A stretch of 28,465 bases of DNA from a virus (IMGVR_UViG_3300037200_000367:1-28465); one strand, 5' to 3'. Positions 4,922-14,066 are shown, counted from the stretch's first letter. Numbers and translations are program-made. Notes: a model not told the origin generated them from the sequence alone.

Positions 4922-7003
4922 CTAGCCTACTGTCGTACCGTTTACTTGCAGTGTTGAAGTGGTGATAATGCTGCCGGTGTTCGCCACCGTGATCGAGCCT
5001 TGCACCCAGACCGAGTAAGCTCCGGAGGTGTTCACCGCCCGGACCTGCACCGTATAATTTACGCCGTCGTTCACCTGCCCGAGATACGCCTGTGTGATCC
5101 CGCCGTCGAATTGTGACCAGGGTGCCCATGAGGCAGCGCCGGTAACCTGATATTGCAGTTCGATCTTGCCGCCCCGCGTGATGAACGCATCGGTTGGATT
5201 CACCCAACTCACCTTGATCTGGCTGCGTTGAAGGCCATCGGCCCCGGTGATCACCGTGGACGCATCGCTCTCCAGCGTGATACTCGAAGGCGGCTGGCAA
5301 TAGGCCATGTTCGGCAGCGTGGGAGGCAGATTGTCATTCAGCGGCAGCTCTTCGGTCACACTCCATGAGTAGACAGACGGATCCGTTTCCGCCACATCCA
5401 TCTCTAAAAAAATGCGCGCGGCCTCGCCCTGCTTGGGTTCGGTGATGTTGAGCCGGGTCTGTTGCACCTCGAAAAGCTTGTTCGACCAGCCGAAGCGCGG
5501 GTAGGTGAATTCGAACACATCGAGCGGCTGCAGCTGGTAAGCGGCGAGGGAGCAAGTGAGCACCCCCGTGCCCTGTTGCCGGTTGCGCAACAGCGCGATT
5601 TTCATCAAGCGCTGGGCAGTGGCCACTGAGATCGTAAACGGGAATCTGGTATCGAGCCAGAGCTTCACATTGTTGTCTGCCGCTAAGTTGGCGTCCGATG
5701 AGTAGCCGTGTTGCACATCTTGCGCATAGTCCGGCGCATCGGTCTGATGCCACTCCCCGTCGAAGATGCCGCTGATTTTTTGCCCGAAGGGAAGGCCAGG
5801 TCCAGCGCTGACGTAAGGATAGGTTGGGCACACAAAGCTGGCCTTCACCGCGTTCACCAGATCGCGGTATTTGCGTTTGAATTTGTATTTGATGGGGGCG
5901 ATCAGCGCCGTCTGGTCAAGCGAGAGCGCCACTCCAGGGAAGTAGCCGGCGTAGATGTTCCACGCCCCATCCACGCATGTCATGCGACCCGCCATGCTGT
6001 CCACGATCCCGCGCAGAATATCGCCAGGGGGCAAGTTCGTGCTGATGATTCCGTTGCAGGAGTAAGTGGGTTCATAACCCGAAGAGGCCAGTGCGATCGA
6101 TTCGTCGCACACATTGGCGGAGGCGATGAGCTGGGCCTGGTTCACTTCGTTGGCATAGACGCACTGCAAACCATAGCTGGAATTGCAGAGGACGTCCGCC
6201 GCGATGAGAGCGGGATTCTCCGAATACCCGTGCAAGCCGGTGCGCGGGTCGAAGATGTCATTCTTGCCGACGATGTCCACGCGGATCCCCGGCAGGCCGT
6301 TCGGAAAGGTGTTCGCATCGTAATTGAGCTGGATGTAGCTGCAGCAATGACCCGCCACCGTGGCCGTCGCCGGCCAATTGGGATCGTCCACTGTGAGGTC
6401 GGCGAACGTGGCTTGCGTGGCCGTCCCAGGCCGGGTCTCCCAGTAGACGTGGCCGCCGAAATTGTAGGGATTGCCGCTGGCGTCATAATGTTGAAGGCCG
6501 TCATCTTGGTAGCTCACCACTGGAATTGGAGAACAGGAGACAGTGGAAAACAACGACGTTGCGGTACTCAGGGGCAGAGGAATCGAAGTTCCTGGAATGT
6601 AAACAGGCGCGCCGCTCGGGTTTGCGAACCACACTTGTTTGCCGTCGAGATAGAGCGCCACGACCCCTTGGCAGGAGTGACTCGCATGAACAACGACGCT
6701 GTTATAGTGCTCATTGCCGTGCGTGATCGACTCATAAATAATGGTTCCTCCCACGCGCGAACGGCCGTAGACAATGGTCTGATCCGCCGCCGCCTGGCGC
6801 GTGGCTATGGTGGTTCCGAGTTGGTGCTGCAGCGCTTGCGCGATGCCGCCGACGATCAGGGAGGCCCCAACCGACAGGCCTGCGATCGCAAGGTTCGCCA
6901 TCAGAGAAGCCGTCGAGAAGAAGATCCCGAGACTCACGCCCGCTGTCAACGGAATGGCTATGATCGCAGCGATCAACGCCACGCCGGCAACGATTTTAGA
7001 CAT
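4922..7003 (-). CDS. gpJ-like tail hub / host-specificity protein, 693 aa
   Basis: The position after the tape measure, distal tail and NlpC-like genes, together with its size, fits the central tail hub of lambda-like phages (gpJ family, including the phage-tail and fibronectin III domains). The N-terminus has a long hydrophobic stretch (about residues 3-60, VAGVALIAAIIAIPLTAGVSLG and on), as is common in the gpI/gpJ region. The middle has the conserved Cys-rich YATYSC-type segments and the QLQPLDVFEFTYPRFGWSNKLFEV motif seen in hub proteins. The C-terminal 120 residues form a fibronectin III-like domain (IKVSWVNPTDAF, then VNYTVQVRAVNTSGAYS). I chose ATG 7003 because it overlaps the upstream stop as TAATG and has GGAG upstream; the longer form would need TTG at 7021. 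Confidence 0.82.
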   Translation of the reverse strand: MSKIVAGVALIAAIIAIPLTAGVSLGIFFSTASLMANLAIAGLSVGASLIVGGIAQALQHQLGTTIATRQAAADQTIVYGRSRVGGTIIYESITHGNEHYNSVVVHASHSCQGVVALYLDGKQVWFANPSGAPVYIPGTSIPLPLSTATSLFSTVSCSPIPVVSYQDDGLQHYDASGNPYNFGGHVYWETRPGTATQATFADLTVDDPNWPATATVAGHCCSYIQLNYDANTFPNGLPGIRVDIVGKNDIFDPRTGLHGYSENPALIAADVLCNSSYGLQCVYANEVNQAQLIASANVCDESIALASSGYEPTYSCNGIISTNLPPGDILRGIVDSMAGRMTCVDGAWNIYAGYFPGVALSLDQTALIAPIKYKFKRKYRDLVNAVKASFVCPTYPYVSAGPGLPFGQKISGIFDGEWHQTDAPDYAQDVQHGYSSDANLAADNNVKLWLDTRFPFTISVATAQRLMKIALLRNRQQGTGVLTCSLAAYQLQPLDVFEFTYPRFGWSNKLFEVQQTRLNITEPKQGEAARIFLEMDVAETDPSVYSWSVTEELPLNDNLPPTLPNMAYCQPPSSITLESDASTVITGADGLQRSQIKVSWVNPTDAFITRGGKIELQYQVTGAASWAPWSQFDGGITQAYLGQVNDGVNYTVQVRAVNTSGAYSVWVQGSITVANTGSIITTSTLQVNGTTVG

Positions 7004-7425
7004 TAGTAAGGGACTCTCCAAATGCGTCGAATGGCGCTCAGCGGCTTGATGGCCAGGCCCTGCGTTGTCACATAGACCGCGTGCAAGCCATCGAGGTGAA
7101 CAATGCCAAAGAGTCCTTCGTCGAGCATGACCAAATCGCCACGGTGATGGTGTTGGGCCGGAACGGGCGTCATTCCATGCGACGCGGCGATGCTCTCGAC
7201 CAGCTCCAGCAACGTCTGGCAGGAATGCGCCTTCACCACCTTCGCTGCCCCCAGATCAGTCGAGTACTTGCCGCGAAACTCCACAGCCGGATCGGTGCCC
7301 GTGATGGCTTCGATAAACGTGCAGGCTGCCAAAATGCAATCGTGAACCCCGGACTGGTAAGGCGTGTTCTTGTACTCGATCAATTTCTGATGGAGCTTCA
7401 CCGGCCAGTCGCTATGCCGTGTCAT
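7003..7425 (-). CDS. NlpC/P60-like tail peptidase (DUF6950-like), 140 aa
   Basis: In phages of this class, the gene between the distal tail proteins and gpJ encodes a tail-tip cysteine peptidase of the NlpC/P60 type, thought to help cell-wall penetration or tail assembly. Here the probable catalytic Cys is C30 in SGVHDCILAACTFI, a match for the W/H-D-C-x-x-F/A motif. It is followed by a GDLVM segment (about 96-100) and His at 110 and 115 in GIVHLDGLHAVYV; one of these could be the catalytic His. I chose ATG 7425, which overlaps the upstream stop as ATGA, over the 15-residue longer form. The product is short but the core fold seems complete. Confidence 0.72.
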   Translation of the reverse strand: MTRHSDWPVKLHQKLIEYKNTPYQSGVHDCILAACTFIEAITGTDPAVEFRGKYSTDLGAAKVVKAHSCQTLLELVESIAASHGMTPVPAQHHHRGDLVMLDEGLFGIVHLDGLHAVYVTTQGLAIKPLSAIRRIWRVPY

Positions 7426-7976
7426 TTCGCACCCCAGGCCCCGTTCCAATCCATGAGTTGCGCCGTCCACTTAAAGGCGTCGTCGCTGGGGAAACGTTGC
7501 CGCTGGTCGGAGTCCGTGAGCCGGTGATTTTGCGCCCGCTGCAGATCGCTCAAACGGCTTTCGACGCTGATCGTGATAGTGCTCGATTCCGGGCCCTCGT
7601 CAATGTCAGCGCCGTCCATCAAGCCGTTGAAGCAGCCGATGGAATCGACCGGCACACCCGCCGCGCTCATCAGCACAATCCAGACCTGGCACGGCAATCC
7701 CTGTTTGATTTCCGTGGTGGCCTCCGTCAATAAGGCCGAGCGCACGCCGGCGAGAGAGAGGGTGATCCCTTGCGCGGTGAGGTTGCTGTCCTCCGTGACG
7801 GTCGACAGTTTGCCGAAATCTCCGACCCCCGTCCAGGTCTGGCCATTCCAACTGATGGGGCCAAGACCGGTCCAGATATACTCCGTGCTGTTTGCGAACT
7901 GCATCTGGACAAAGAGGCCCACCGCCACGTAATTCGACGAAATGATGCTCTGCGCGAGCGTAGTCATGGGTCTCAT
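7422..7976 (-). CDS. Phage tail-tip protein (DUF2163/lambda gpL-like position), 184 aa
   Basis: This is a structural protein of the tail tip. Its segment YIWTGLGPISWNGQTWTGVGDFGKLSTVTEDSNLTAQGITLSLAGV is a recurring pattern in siphovirus minor-tail proteins encoded just before the NlpC-like gene. The rest is beta-rich (VWIVLMSAAGVPVDSIGCFNGLMDGADIDEG, then STITISVESRLSDLQRAQNHRLTDSDQRQRFP). The final TDxDQ-x-RFPxD motif is also typical. Start codon alternatives are ATG 7976 or ATG 7967, three codons later. It overlaps the NlpC-like gene by four bases. The gpL-like function is by position; no Fe-S Cys cluster can be seen. Confidence 0.7.
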   Translation of the reverse strand: MRPMTTLAQSIISSNYVAVGLFVQMQFANSTEYIWTGLGPISWNGQTWTGVGDFGKLSTVTEDSNLTAQGITLSLAGVRSALLTEATTEIKQGLPCQVWIVLMSAAGVPVDSIGCFNGLMDGADIDEGPESSTITISVESRLSDLQRAQNHRLTDSDQRQRFPSDDAFKWTAQLMDWNGAWGAK

Positions 7977-7982
7977 GGTTTG

Positions 7983-8609
7983 CTAAAGAGCCTCTTCCAC
8001 TTTGAAGGCGATGGCATACAGCCTGTTGACGCTAATGCTGTAACCACGTTCGTTGCTGGCCAGCCGGAACAAACCTTGCGCATTGTGAAGGGTCACGGCC
8101 GAACCCGAGGCTGGAGACTCGCGCAAACGCGGCCAGATGTTGAGGGTGGCCGAACCGGTCCCGTCGCTGTTCACCACGTCCAGGTTTTGATGCAGCCGCG
8201 CGCCCACCTGCAGATAGTCGCCAGGGAGAAGCTGGCGTTGAGTGTTCGCAGTCAGACCGGTAATGGCGAGTAAGGAGGATCGGCTGGCGTTCACACCAGC
8301 AGTCACCGCTACACCGTGCGCCCATCCTGTAGGTTTCGCCCCCATGGGGTCACCGAGATAAAAAGCCGCACCCATGCCGCGCAGTTCGGCCAGGAACGCG
8401 ATCCACGCTTGCGCCTTGCCTCGCTGCATGGGTGGCAGCGATACCTGTCCGCTCCACCAGTCGGTTTGCCAGTCGATCGTTTGTGCCTGATGGGTGAACG
8501 GCGACGTGTTGGCAGACACCGAGTCGCTCATCGTGAACTCGACTTGGGAATAACCGGGGCTCGCAGGAACGGCCACGATGTTCCACCCGTTGAATGTGCC
8601 AGTGATCAT
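7983..8609 (-). CDS. Distal tail structural protein, 208 aa
   Basis: This is a probable minor or distal tail protein that links tube and tip. The N-terminal region is beta-rich with a conserved-looking segment (QTIDWQTDWWSGQVSLPPMQRGKAQAWIAFLAELRGMGAAFYLGDP), followed by LLPGDYLQVGARLHQNLDVVNSDGTGSATLNIWPRLRESPASGSAV. The pattern LPGDYLQVG, then LH, then IWPRLR, recurs in distal-tail proteins of lambda-like phages. The gene starts directly after the spike gene (ATG 8609 next to the stop at 8610). The last residues, YSISVNRLYAIAFKVEEAL, are complete. No enzymatic motif is seen. Confidence 0.7.
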   Translation of the reverse strand: MITGTFNGWNIVAVPASPGYSQVEFTMSDSVSANTSPFTHQAQTIDWQTDWWSGQVSLPPMQRGKAQAWIAFLAELRGMGAAFYLGDPMGAKPTGWAHGVAVTAGVNASRSSLLAITGLTANTQRQLLPGDYLQVGARLHQNLDVVNSDGTGSATLNIWPRLRESPASGSAVTLHNAQGLFRLASNERGYSISVNRLYAIAFKVEEAL

Positions 8610-10979
8610 TTAAGGCACCGTCACCGCGTTCCAGGTGTTGGCCGGATAGCAGACATAGAGGGAGGTGGAGGCACTCGTCGCCGCGAAGTTCGAGTAGAGG
8701 GACGATGCCACGCAACTGCCCGAGGGAGCGCCGCTGCCCGCCTTCCAGGTGGTGTTGCCGATGTTGACGAAGCCCTGCTGCCCGGTTACGGCGCCGTGGA
8801 AAGTGCCGTTGCCGCTTTCATCCACCAGGAGGTCGTTTTGCGTGCCCGCGTTGTTCTGCACGATCAAGTCATAAGTCGTACCCGCGCCGCCTCGGATCGA
8901 AGCTCCCGCGCCGGCCGGGCCGTAGATAATACCGGGGACGGTGAGGTTCCCGCTGACATAACCGAAGCCCAACACGTTCAGCGTTGAGCCCGCGTCCACC
9001 ACATCCAGGTTTGGCTCCACGTAGTCGATGCCCGCGAGATTGACAAGGCTGTTATTGACGATGTGAAACGGATGGTCGGAAACGGTGTTCGACGAGTTCC
9101 AGTTATAGAGGTCTAAGTTACTGCCGCTGATCTGGGACGGTGATGCACTCAGCGCCTTCATGCCCGCAATGACCGAGAAATTCAGCGGTACGCCGATCGA
9201 CGCCGGGAACATATTGCCCGCGCCCGCGTTGCCCGCACAAGCGATGCCCGTGATCTGCACCGCCGTGATCGTGTTGGCTCCCGTGCCGGTGGAATTCAAA
9301 CACGTGCCCACCGCGAAGCCGAGGCCCGACTGCGTAAAGCTGTAGTTGAAGTTCGACACCTGCACCTGGCTGATGTACCCGTTCGTCGGCGTGGTGCTGT
9401 TGGTTAAGAAGTTGAGGCCGACCGCGGAGTTGTCGCAGGTCGCGTTGGAGAGAGTGACGTTCGCGAGCGGCACATTCGCTTCCGCATCCAGCGCCACACA
9501 GTTATTCAGGAAGGCGGAGGAGGTCAAACTCTCGCCATAGAAATCGTCGATGATGAGATTGCCCGTCGTGGTGTAGGCGTCCGTCTTGATATCCAATCCT
9601 TCCGACTGGTTGCCGTGCGAACGCAGATGCGCGGCCTGCACGTGCGTCGACTTGAAAACCGTCCCATGCACGCCCAGCCAGGTATCGGTCTTCAGCACGC
9701 GCACGTTATTGGCGTGCTCGACCAGGATGCCATGAAACGCCACGCCGCCGCTCGACAGCAGGGTAGTCACATTCTCCACATACGGGGAATCGACGATCGG
9801 GTCCGAAAGGTTTGAGCCGCCGCTCGTTCCGTTGATGTCTAAAGCGTCTGTGGTGGAAGTGCCGGCATAATTGCTCCCCACATCAAAGCCCAGATCCGTC
9901 ACTTTCACGCGGTACGCACCGCAAAACGTCACTCCGCCCTGCACTACCGAGCCATTCTGCAATTTCGTCGGCGCAGTGAGGCTATCAACCTGAGGCTGCT
10001 GGTTCCCCTTCAGCCAAACGTTGTTCTTGTTGATGCAAGTAGTGCCCGGCGTCGTGAACGCGGTAAGCGAACTCAGGTAGGTATTCGGCAGATCGATGAT
10101 GCCGCCCGCCGATCCGAGGGCGTTCACCACCGTGTCATTGAGGTTGGCGCTGCCGAACATTTCCGGCTGAACCTCGGATAGCCCGGTGATCGTGCCGGGG
10201 CCGTTGAAGATTTGCTGGCCGCGTATCCACCGGACCGGGCCTCCGGAGAACGTCACGGTCGCGCCCGATCCCGGTATGATCTGCCCGCCTTGAAAATCCA
10301 CCGTTACGCTGGATGGGATCGTCATGTTGGCGCTTGGCTTGACGATGCCGTTGATAATGAGCGTGACGCTCCCGGTGAAGGTCAGCGAGGTGACCTTATA
10401 AGTGCCATTGGGGAACCAGACAGGCAAACCCGTGCCGGCGGACGAAGCGAGGCAGCTATTGATCGCGGCGGTGTCGTCCGCGGTGCCTCCACCCGTGGCT
10501 CCGCAATTGATCACGCTGTTACCCCCGCTCGAACCTCCTGCCGGTCCCGCGGGCCCGGTGGGACCTGGCTGGACGATGGCGAGCGGAGTAGAGGTCGGCA
10601 CATAACTATCAAAATCCCAGCTATAGCCCGAGATCTGTGTCGGAGCGGTCTGAATCACAACATTCCCGGTTGCATTGTCCGTCACCGTAATCACGTAAGT
10701 GACATTCGCGGGTGTCGTCAGGTTCGAGTTCGCAACCGATAGCGAGCTCAGAACGCCATTCGCCACGGTCGCACAGGCCGGTGTGGTTTGCACGATGCCG
10801 CCGCCGCCCGCTTGAAAGATAAACGGTGTGTTGCCCGTGATGGCCTGCACGCAAAACTGGCCGGACGGGAGAAGAGCGCCGGAAGCGTCCTGGATATGGG
10901 AGGCCGTGACGGCCGTGAAATTCTGCGCGCAGAGCGGCGAGGCTACCGCGATACAAAGCCAGAGAAGTTTGTGTTTCAT
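8610..10979 (-). CDS. Secreted-looking beta-helix tail spike (pectate-lyase-like), 789 aa
   Basis: Residues 1-18 (MKHKLLWLCIAVASPLCAQ) look like a Sec signal peptide with an LCA-Q cleavage site, which is odd for a virion protein. Residues 20-115 form a beta-sandwich-like domain. A short collagen-like GPTGPAGPAG lies at about 139-149. From about 156 the sequence is pectate-lyase superfamily-like (VINCGATGGGTADDTAAINSCLASSAGTGLPVWFPNGTYKVTSL), followed by a long right-handed beta-helix region. The C-terminus resembles fibre tips. Spikes of this class bind or cleave surface polysaccharide. The gene lies between the tape measure and the distal tail proteins, not after gpJ where fibres usually map. 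It may be a real spike, or a cargo glycan-active enzyme exported by the lysogen. Confidence 0.82.
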   Translation of the reverse strand: MKHKLLWLCIAVASPLCAQNFTAVTASHIQDASGALLPSGQFCVQAITGNTPFIFQAGGGGIVQTTPACATVANGVLSSLSVANSNLTTPANVTYVITVTDNATGNVVIQTAPTQISGYSWDFDSYVPTSTPLAIVQPGPTGPAGPAGGSSGGNSVINCGATGGGTADDTAAINSCLASSAGTGLPVWFPNGTYKVTSLTFTGSVTLIINGIVKPSANMTIPSSVTVDFQGGQIIPGSGATVTFSGGPVRWIRGQQIFNGPGTITGLSEVQPEMFGSANLNDTVVNALGSAGGIIDLPNTYLSSLTAFTTPGTTCINKNNVWLKGNQQPQVDSLTAPTKLQNGSVVQGGVTFCGAYRVKVTDLGFDVGSNYAGTSTTDALDINGTSGGSNLSDPIVDSPYVENVTTLLSSGGVAFHGILVEHANNVRVLKTDTWLGVHGTVFKSTHVQAAHLRSHGNQSEGLDIKTDAYTTTGNLIIDDFYGESLTSSAFLNNCVALDAEANVPLANVTLSNATCDNSAVGLNFLTNSTTPTNGYISQVQVSNFNYSFTQSGLGFAVGTCLNSTGTGANTITAVQITGIACAGNAGAGNMFPASIGVPLNFSVIAGMKALSASPSQISGSNLDLYNWNSSNTVSDHPFHIVNNSLVNLAGIDYVEPNLDVVDAGSTLNVLGFGYVSGNLTVPGIIYGPAGAGASIRGGAGTTYDLIVQNNAGTQNDLLVDESGNGTFHGAVTGQQGFVNIGNTTWKAGSGAPSGSCVASSLYSNFAATSASTSLYVCYPANTWNAVTVP

Positions 10980-10986
10980 TTTGTTT

Positions 10987-13341
10987 TTAGCTGAACTTAG
11001 GTTTGCGACGGTTCATCTCGTCCTGCACGCCGACGGCCGACTGCACCGCGCTGCCATGCACGGCTACCAGCGCCCGCTGCACCCGGGCCTCCACGTCCGC
11101 GGCATTCGTGCCACGCGCGTCGATCACGTAAGTAGCACCGGCCGATGAGCGTAGCGCGTGATTCGGAATGATCGAGCCCGAGGTGCCTGGCGAGAAGAAC
11201 TCAGGGCCGTTTTCGCCCACCACATAGCCGTGGCCGGGATCCACATCTCCGCCCGAGGCCTTGAAGCCGCCGAACAGCTTCGCCAAAAACCCGCCGCCGC
11301 CGGCAGCACCTGTTAATCCACTGGCGAGTTGCTTCATGAGCGACGATTCGGCGATTTGCAAGGCGAACTGAGCGAACTCAGCCGCTATGCTCCGAAAGAA
11401 GGAAGACCAGCTGGTCTTTTGCCCGGTCACTAGCGCCGTCAGCTGCTGGTTTAGGCCTTGGAAGGCGCCGCCGAGTGATTTCTCGACCATCTGCCCGGTT
11501 GTTAGAGTCTGCGCTTGAAAATCCCGGAAGAAGTCACGCACGCCATCCGATGCCGTCTGTGGCACTTTCTCCATCTGCGAGCCGAGAGTGTTCTGTCCCA
11601 CCTGAATTTTGGCCGCGTTGGCGGAATCGAGAGCAGCTTTCGCGCGCTGCGCGTTCTGATCGATCAGCCGTGACACAGCGGCCAGATCGCTTTTGATCTT
11701 GTCGATCGCTGCTTGATCGGAACCTACTTTGGCCAGCAGTTCCGTGGCGGTTTCCTCTTCCTTGGCCTTCGCTTTTTCGGCGTCCGCGTCGATCCGCATG
11801 AACTGCAGGTCCTGGCTTTTTTCGATATATTCTTTTTCGATTTCGAACTTGGCTGCTTCCACCTGGAGTTTCTTTTGCGCGGTTTTGGCATTGAGCGCAT
11901 CGAGCGCACTGATCCGCAGATCGCGCTCCTGGTTGATGCTTTGCTGGGCATACTCCAAGCTCTTGTCGTTTTGCGCGTCGCTGATTTCGGCTACGTGACT
12001 GTCGTAGGTATTGGCCGAGGCCGCGTTCTTCAACTGGTCGTTGACGTTATCGGAGAAGCCTTTGTTGGACTGCTCAACGTTGGTGTTCTGATCCTTCTTC
12101 ACTCCGGCCCGGATCTCGCCGGCGAGTTGCAGCGTGTAGGCCCCGCGCGTATTCATCACCGCTTTGAGACTGGCGACACCGCTTTTGTTGAGTTCGTCCA
12201 TCTTGCGAACGAAATCTTCGGTGGCATGAGTCACACCACCGTACACTTGCGTGGCCGCGCGCTGCAGATCCTGCACCGACTGCCGGTCTAATTCCGCGCG
12301 CTTGTCAGCACCGGATCTGTCGACGTCTTTCAGTCCGGAGACGGTTGATTTCTGCGCTTGAATCGTCGCAAGGATGCTTCGATTCGTAATGAGGTCGTTA
12401 ACGTTTTCCAGCAGTCCGGAAGCCTCGCTGATCCGCGCGCCTTGCGTGGCGGGATCCCGTCTGATCGGGACGTCATTGATATCCCGTTCATCCGCGCGTC
12501 CTTTGGCGTCGGCCTCGGCTTTCTTCGCAGCGTTGATGACGTCCAGCGAATACGTCCGAACTTGCGCTAATAATGCGGATTCATCGGCCGTTTTTTGCTT
12601 CTCGATGGCTGCGATCTTTTCAGCCGCGCCCACCGCTCTGGGATCGCCCACCGCCGAAATGCCGGCTGTGGCGTTGGTCTCAATTTTTCCATATTGAGTC
12701 CGGTAAGCCTGGATCTTGTCGTCAATGTCGCTGGTGCTGGCCTGCCCGGTGACCAGACCGCCCCAAAAGCCAACGCCCTTGCCTTCCACCACTTTTTGCA
12801 GATCGTCGAAGTTCTTGCGGAGGCTTTCCGATAACTCGCGCGAGGAAGCAATCGATTCATCGAGCGCGTCCTTCAGACCGTTGTGCGGTTTGCCGTTGAG
12901 ATTGTCGATTTCTTTCTGCAGCGCATCGCTCTGTACCTGGAGTTTGGCGTTTGTCAGAGCTAACGACTGATTCAGACCCTGAAAACCGGCGGCGAGTTGG
13001 TTGGGAGCATCCTTGACTTTGAGATAGGCCTCCCGCAGCTTGTCGGCCTTGCCGATCATCTCGGACATGACGCCGAGCAGAGCAATGCCGCCGACTAAGG
13101 GAAAGGCAGCCTGCATGATCGACCCTACGCCCTTCAGCGAACCCAAGAAGCGCTCCGCCGCACGGATGTTCGAAGTCATGTTGCCCTCGAGCACACGGAG
13201 GGCGGCCGAGGTGGCTTGCATGTTCGAAACGCCATGCGCGCCCAGTTCGCCAAACTTGCGTTTCGCTTCGTCCAAGCCACCGCTGAGAGAGCCGGTGTTG
13301 GCTTTGACGTCGATCGAGATGACTGCGGCTGGTTTGCCCAT
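10987..13341 (-). CDS. Tape measure protein, 784 aa
   Basis: The length, the position after the G/GT chaperone pair and the composition all fit a siphovirus tape measure protein, which sets tail length and leaves with the DNA. The N-terminal 200 residues hold a conserved TMP-type region (FLGSLKGVGSIMQAAFPLVGGIALLGVMSEMIGKADKLREAY) with hydrophobic segments. The centre is a long series of heptad-like helices (for example AQKKLQVEAAKFEIEKEYIEKSQDLQFMRIDADAEKAKAKEEE). The C-terminal section, about residues 620-784, matches the lambda-type tape-measure C-terminal domain (TSWSSFFRSIAAEFAQFALQIAESSLMKQLASG, then GGDVDPGHGYVVGENGPEFFSPGTSGSIIPNHAL). It starts directly after the GT stop (TAAATG). Confidence 0.93.
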   Translation of the reverse strand: MGKPAAVISIDVKANTGSLSGGLDEAKRKFGELGAHGVSNMQATSAALRVLEGNMTSNIRAAERFLGSLKGVGSIMQAAFPLVGGIALLGVMSEMIGKADKLREAYLKVKDAPNQLAAGFQGLNQSLALTNAKLQVQSDALQKEIDNLNGKPHNGLKDALDESIASSRELSESLRKNFDDLQKVVEGKGVGFWGGLVTGQASTSDIDDKIQAYRTQYGKIETNATAGISAVGDPRAVGAAEKIAAIEKQKTADESALLAQVRTYSLDVINAAKKAEADAKGRADERDINDVPIRRDPATQGARISEASGLLENVNDLITNRSILATIQAQKSTVSGLKDVDRSGADKRAELDRQSVQDLQRAATQVYGGVTHATEDFVRKMDELNKSGVASLKAVMNTRGAYTLQLAGEIRAGVKKDQNTNVEQSNKGFSDNVNDQLKNAASANTYDSHVAEISDAQNDKSLEYAQQSINQERDLRISALDALNAKTAQKKLQVEAAKFEIEKEYIEKSQDLQFMRIDADAEKAKAKEEETATELLAKVGSDQAAIDKIKSDLAAVSRLIDQNAQRAKAALDSANAAKIQVGQNTLGSQMEKVPQTASDGVRDFFRDFQAQTLTTGQMVEKSLGGAFQGLNQQLTALVTGQKTSWSSFFRSIAAEFAQFALQIAESSLMKQLASGLTGAAGGGGFLAKLFGGFKASGGDVDPGHGYVVGENGPEFFSPGTSGSIIPNHALRSSAGATYVIDARGTNAADVEARVQRALVAVHGSAVQSAVGVQDEMNRRKPKFS

Positions 13342-14063
13342 TTATGGTTTTCTTTGTACTTGGCCCATCAGGAACCCTCGGACTTTATCCACAATGCGTT
13401 GCCGGTTGATGCGCGGCGCTTTGGTTTTCTGTTTCGCCCATTGACTCGGCATGAAGTCCGCCGGCAGTGCCGGTTTCGGGGGTTCACTGGCGAAGCTGTA
13501 AAGAGCGTTGCGGATTTCCGATGCCACAATGCCCGAGAGCAGCTCCTGATGTTCGCGCAATTCGTGCTGGCGGTCGATCAGGAGCCGGTAGCGGCGCGGG
13601 GTGAGCCGGAAGAACTCATCGTCGGATAGACCGAGATGAATCCGGGCGGCCGACCAGCAGCGCTCCCAGAGGTTGTCTTTGTTTAGGCCGGGGTCACCGG
13701 CTCGGGAGGGTTTGCGCTTGTAACTTCCTCCCGCTCAGGCATCGAAAGAACGTAGGCTTCCGCCAACCCGTCTTTCCAGAGGCCCAACGTTTGAAAGTTG
13801 ATGAGATTGCCGGCATCCTGAAGCGTGAGCTTTGGATGCGCTGTGCTTAAGGCTGCATACAGCAAGCCGCGGAACTGCGCCGCCGACAGCGACAGCAGGT
13901 TCTCGATCCCCTCCAGCAAGTTCACTCCGCAATGAACTTCCGCGAGCGCGATCGCGTTGAAGGAAAAGGCGAGCTTGTACGTCTTTCCCTCCGCCTCGAC
14001 CCTTGCGAAGCGAATAGTGGGATCGATGGCAGTCTGCGCCACCGTGCTTTTCTTTAGAGGCAT
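13342..14063 (-). CDS. Tail assembly chaperone GT fusion (via -1 frameshift)
   Basis: The reading frame that follows the short G protein has no start codon before its first homologous residues. It is open from about 13738 downwards and encodes NLWERCWSAARIHLGLSDDEFFRLTPRRYRLLIDRQ, the characteristic motif of the T part of the chaperone. The frame is -1 relative to the G gene, and the two overlap by about 55 bases. The heptamer A-AAC-CCT at 13707-13713 (minus-strand sense) has the X-XXY-YYZ form and lies just before the G stop. A fraction of ribosomes would therefore make a G-T fusion ending at 13342, as in lambda and HK97. The fusion tail ends 1 base before the tape-measure ATG. Confidence 0.75.
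13683..14063 (-). CDS. Tail assembly chaperone G, 126 aa
   Basis: This is the short, unshifted form of the tail assembly chaperone, which is needed in tail assembly but is absent from the mature tail. The sequence contains RFARVEAEGKTYKLAFSFNAIALAEVHCGVNLLEGIENLLSLSAAQFRGLLYAALSTAHPKLTLQDAGNLI, the domain typical of tail tube-associated chaperones such as those in HK97-like phages (TAC family). It starts just three bases after the tube-protein stop. It carries the slippery heptamer 13707-13713 near its end, from which the GT fusion is made. A minus-strand alternative frame of 149 aa in the same region is a shadow. Confidence 0.85.
   Translation of the reverse strand: MPLKKSTVAQTAIDPTIRFARVEAEGKTYKLAFSFNAIALAEVHCGVNLLEGIENLLSLSAAQFRGLLYAALSTAHPKLTLQDAGNLINFQTLGLWKDGLAEAYVLSMPEREEVTSANPPEPVTPA
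13707..13713 (-). promoter_or_regulatory. Slippery heptamer for -1 ribosomal frameshift
   Basis: On the minus strand the bases read A-AAC-CCT in the G frame (codons AAC-CCT). After a one-base backward slip the tRNAs pair with AAA and CCC. The site is seven codons before the G stop, within the 55-base zone where both frames are open. CCC in the second position is not among the most efficient slippery codons, so the exact site is a best guess. Confidence 0.5.
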
Positions 14064-14066
14064 GAA

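Noticed and set aside
5708-7006. Plus-strand ORF of 432 aa inside the gpJ-like gene
   Set aside because: Although long, it lies entirely on the complement of a clear hub gene, and its Arg/His/Ala/Val-rich composition is typical of the antisense of GC-rich genes.
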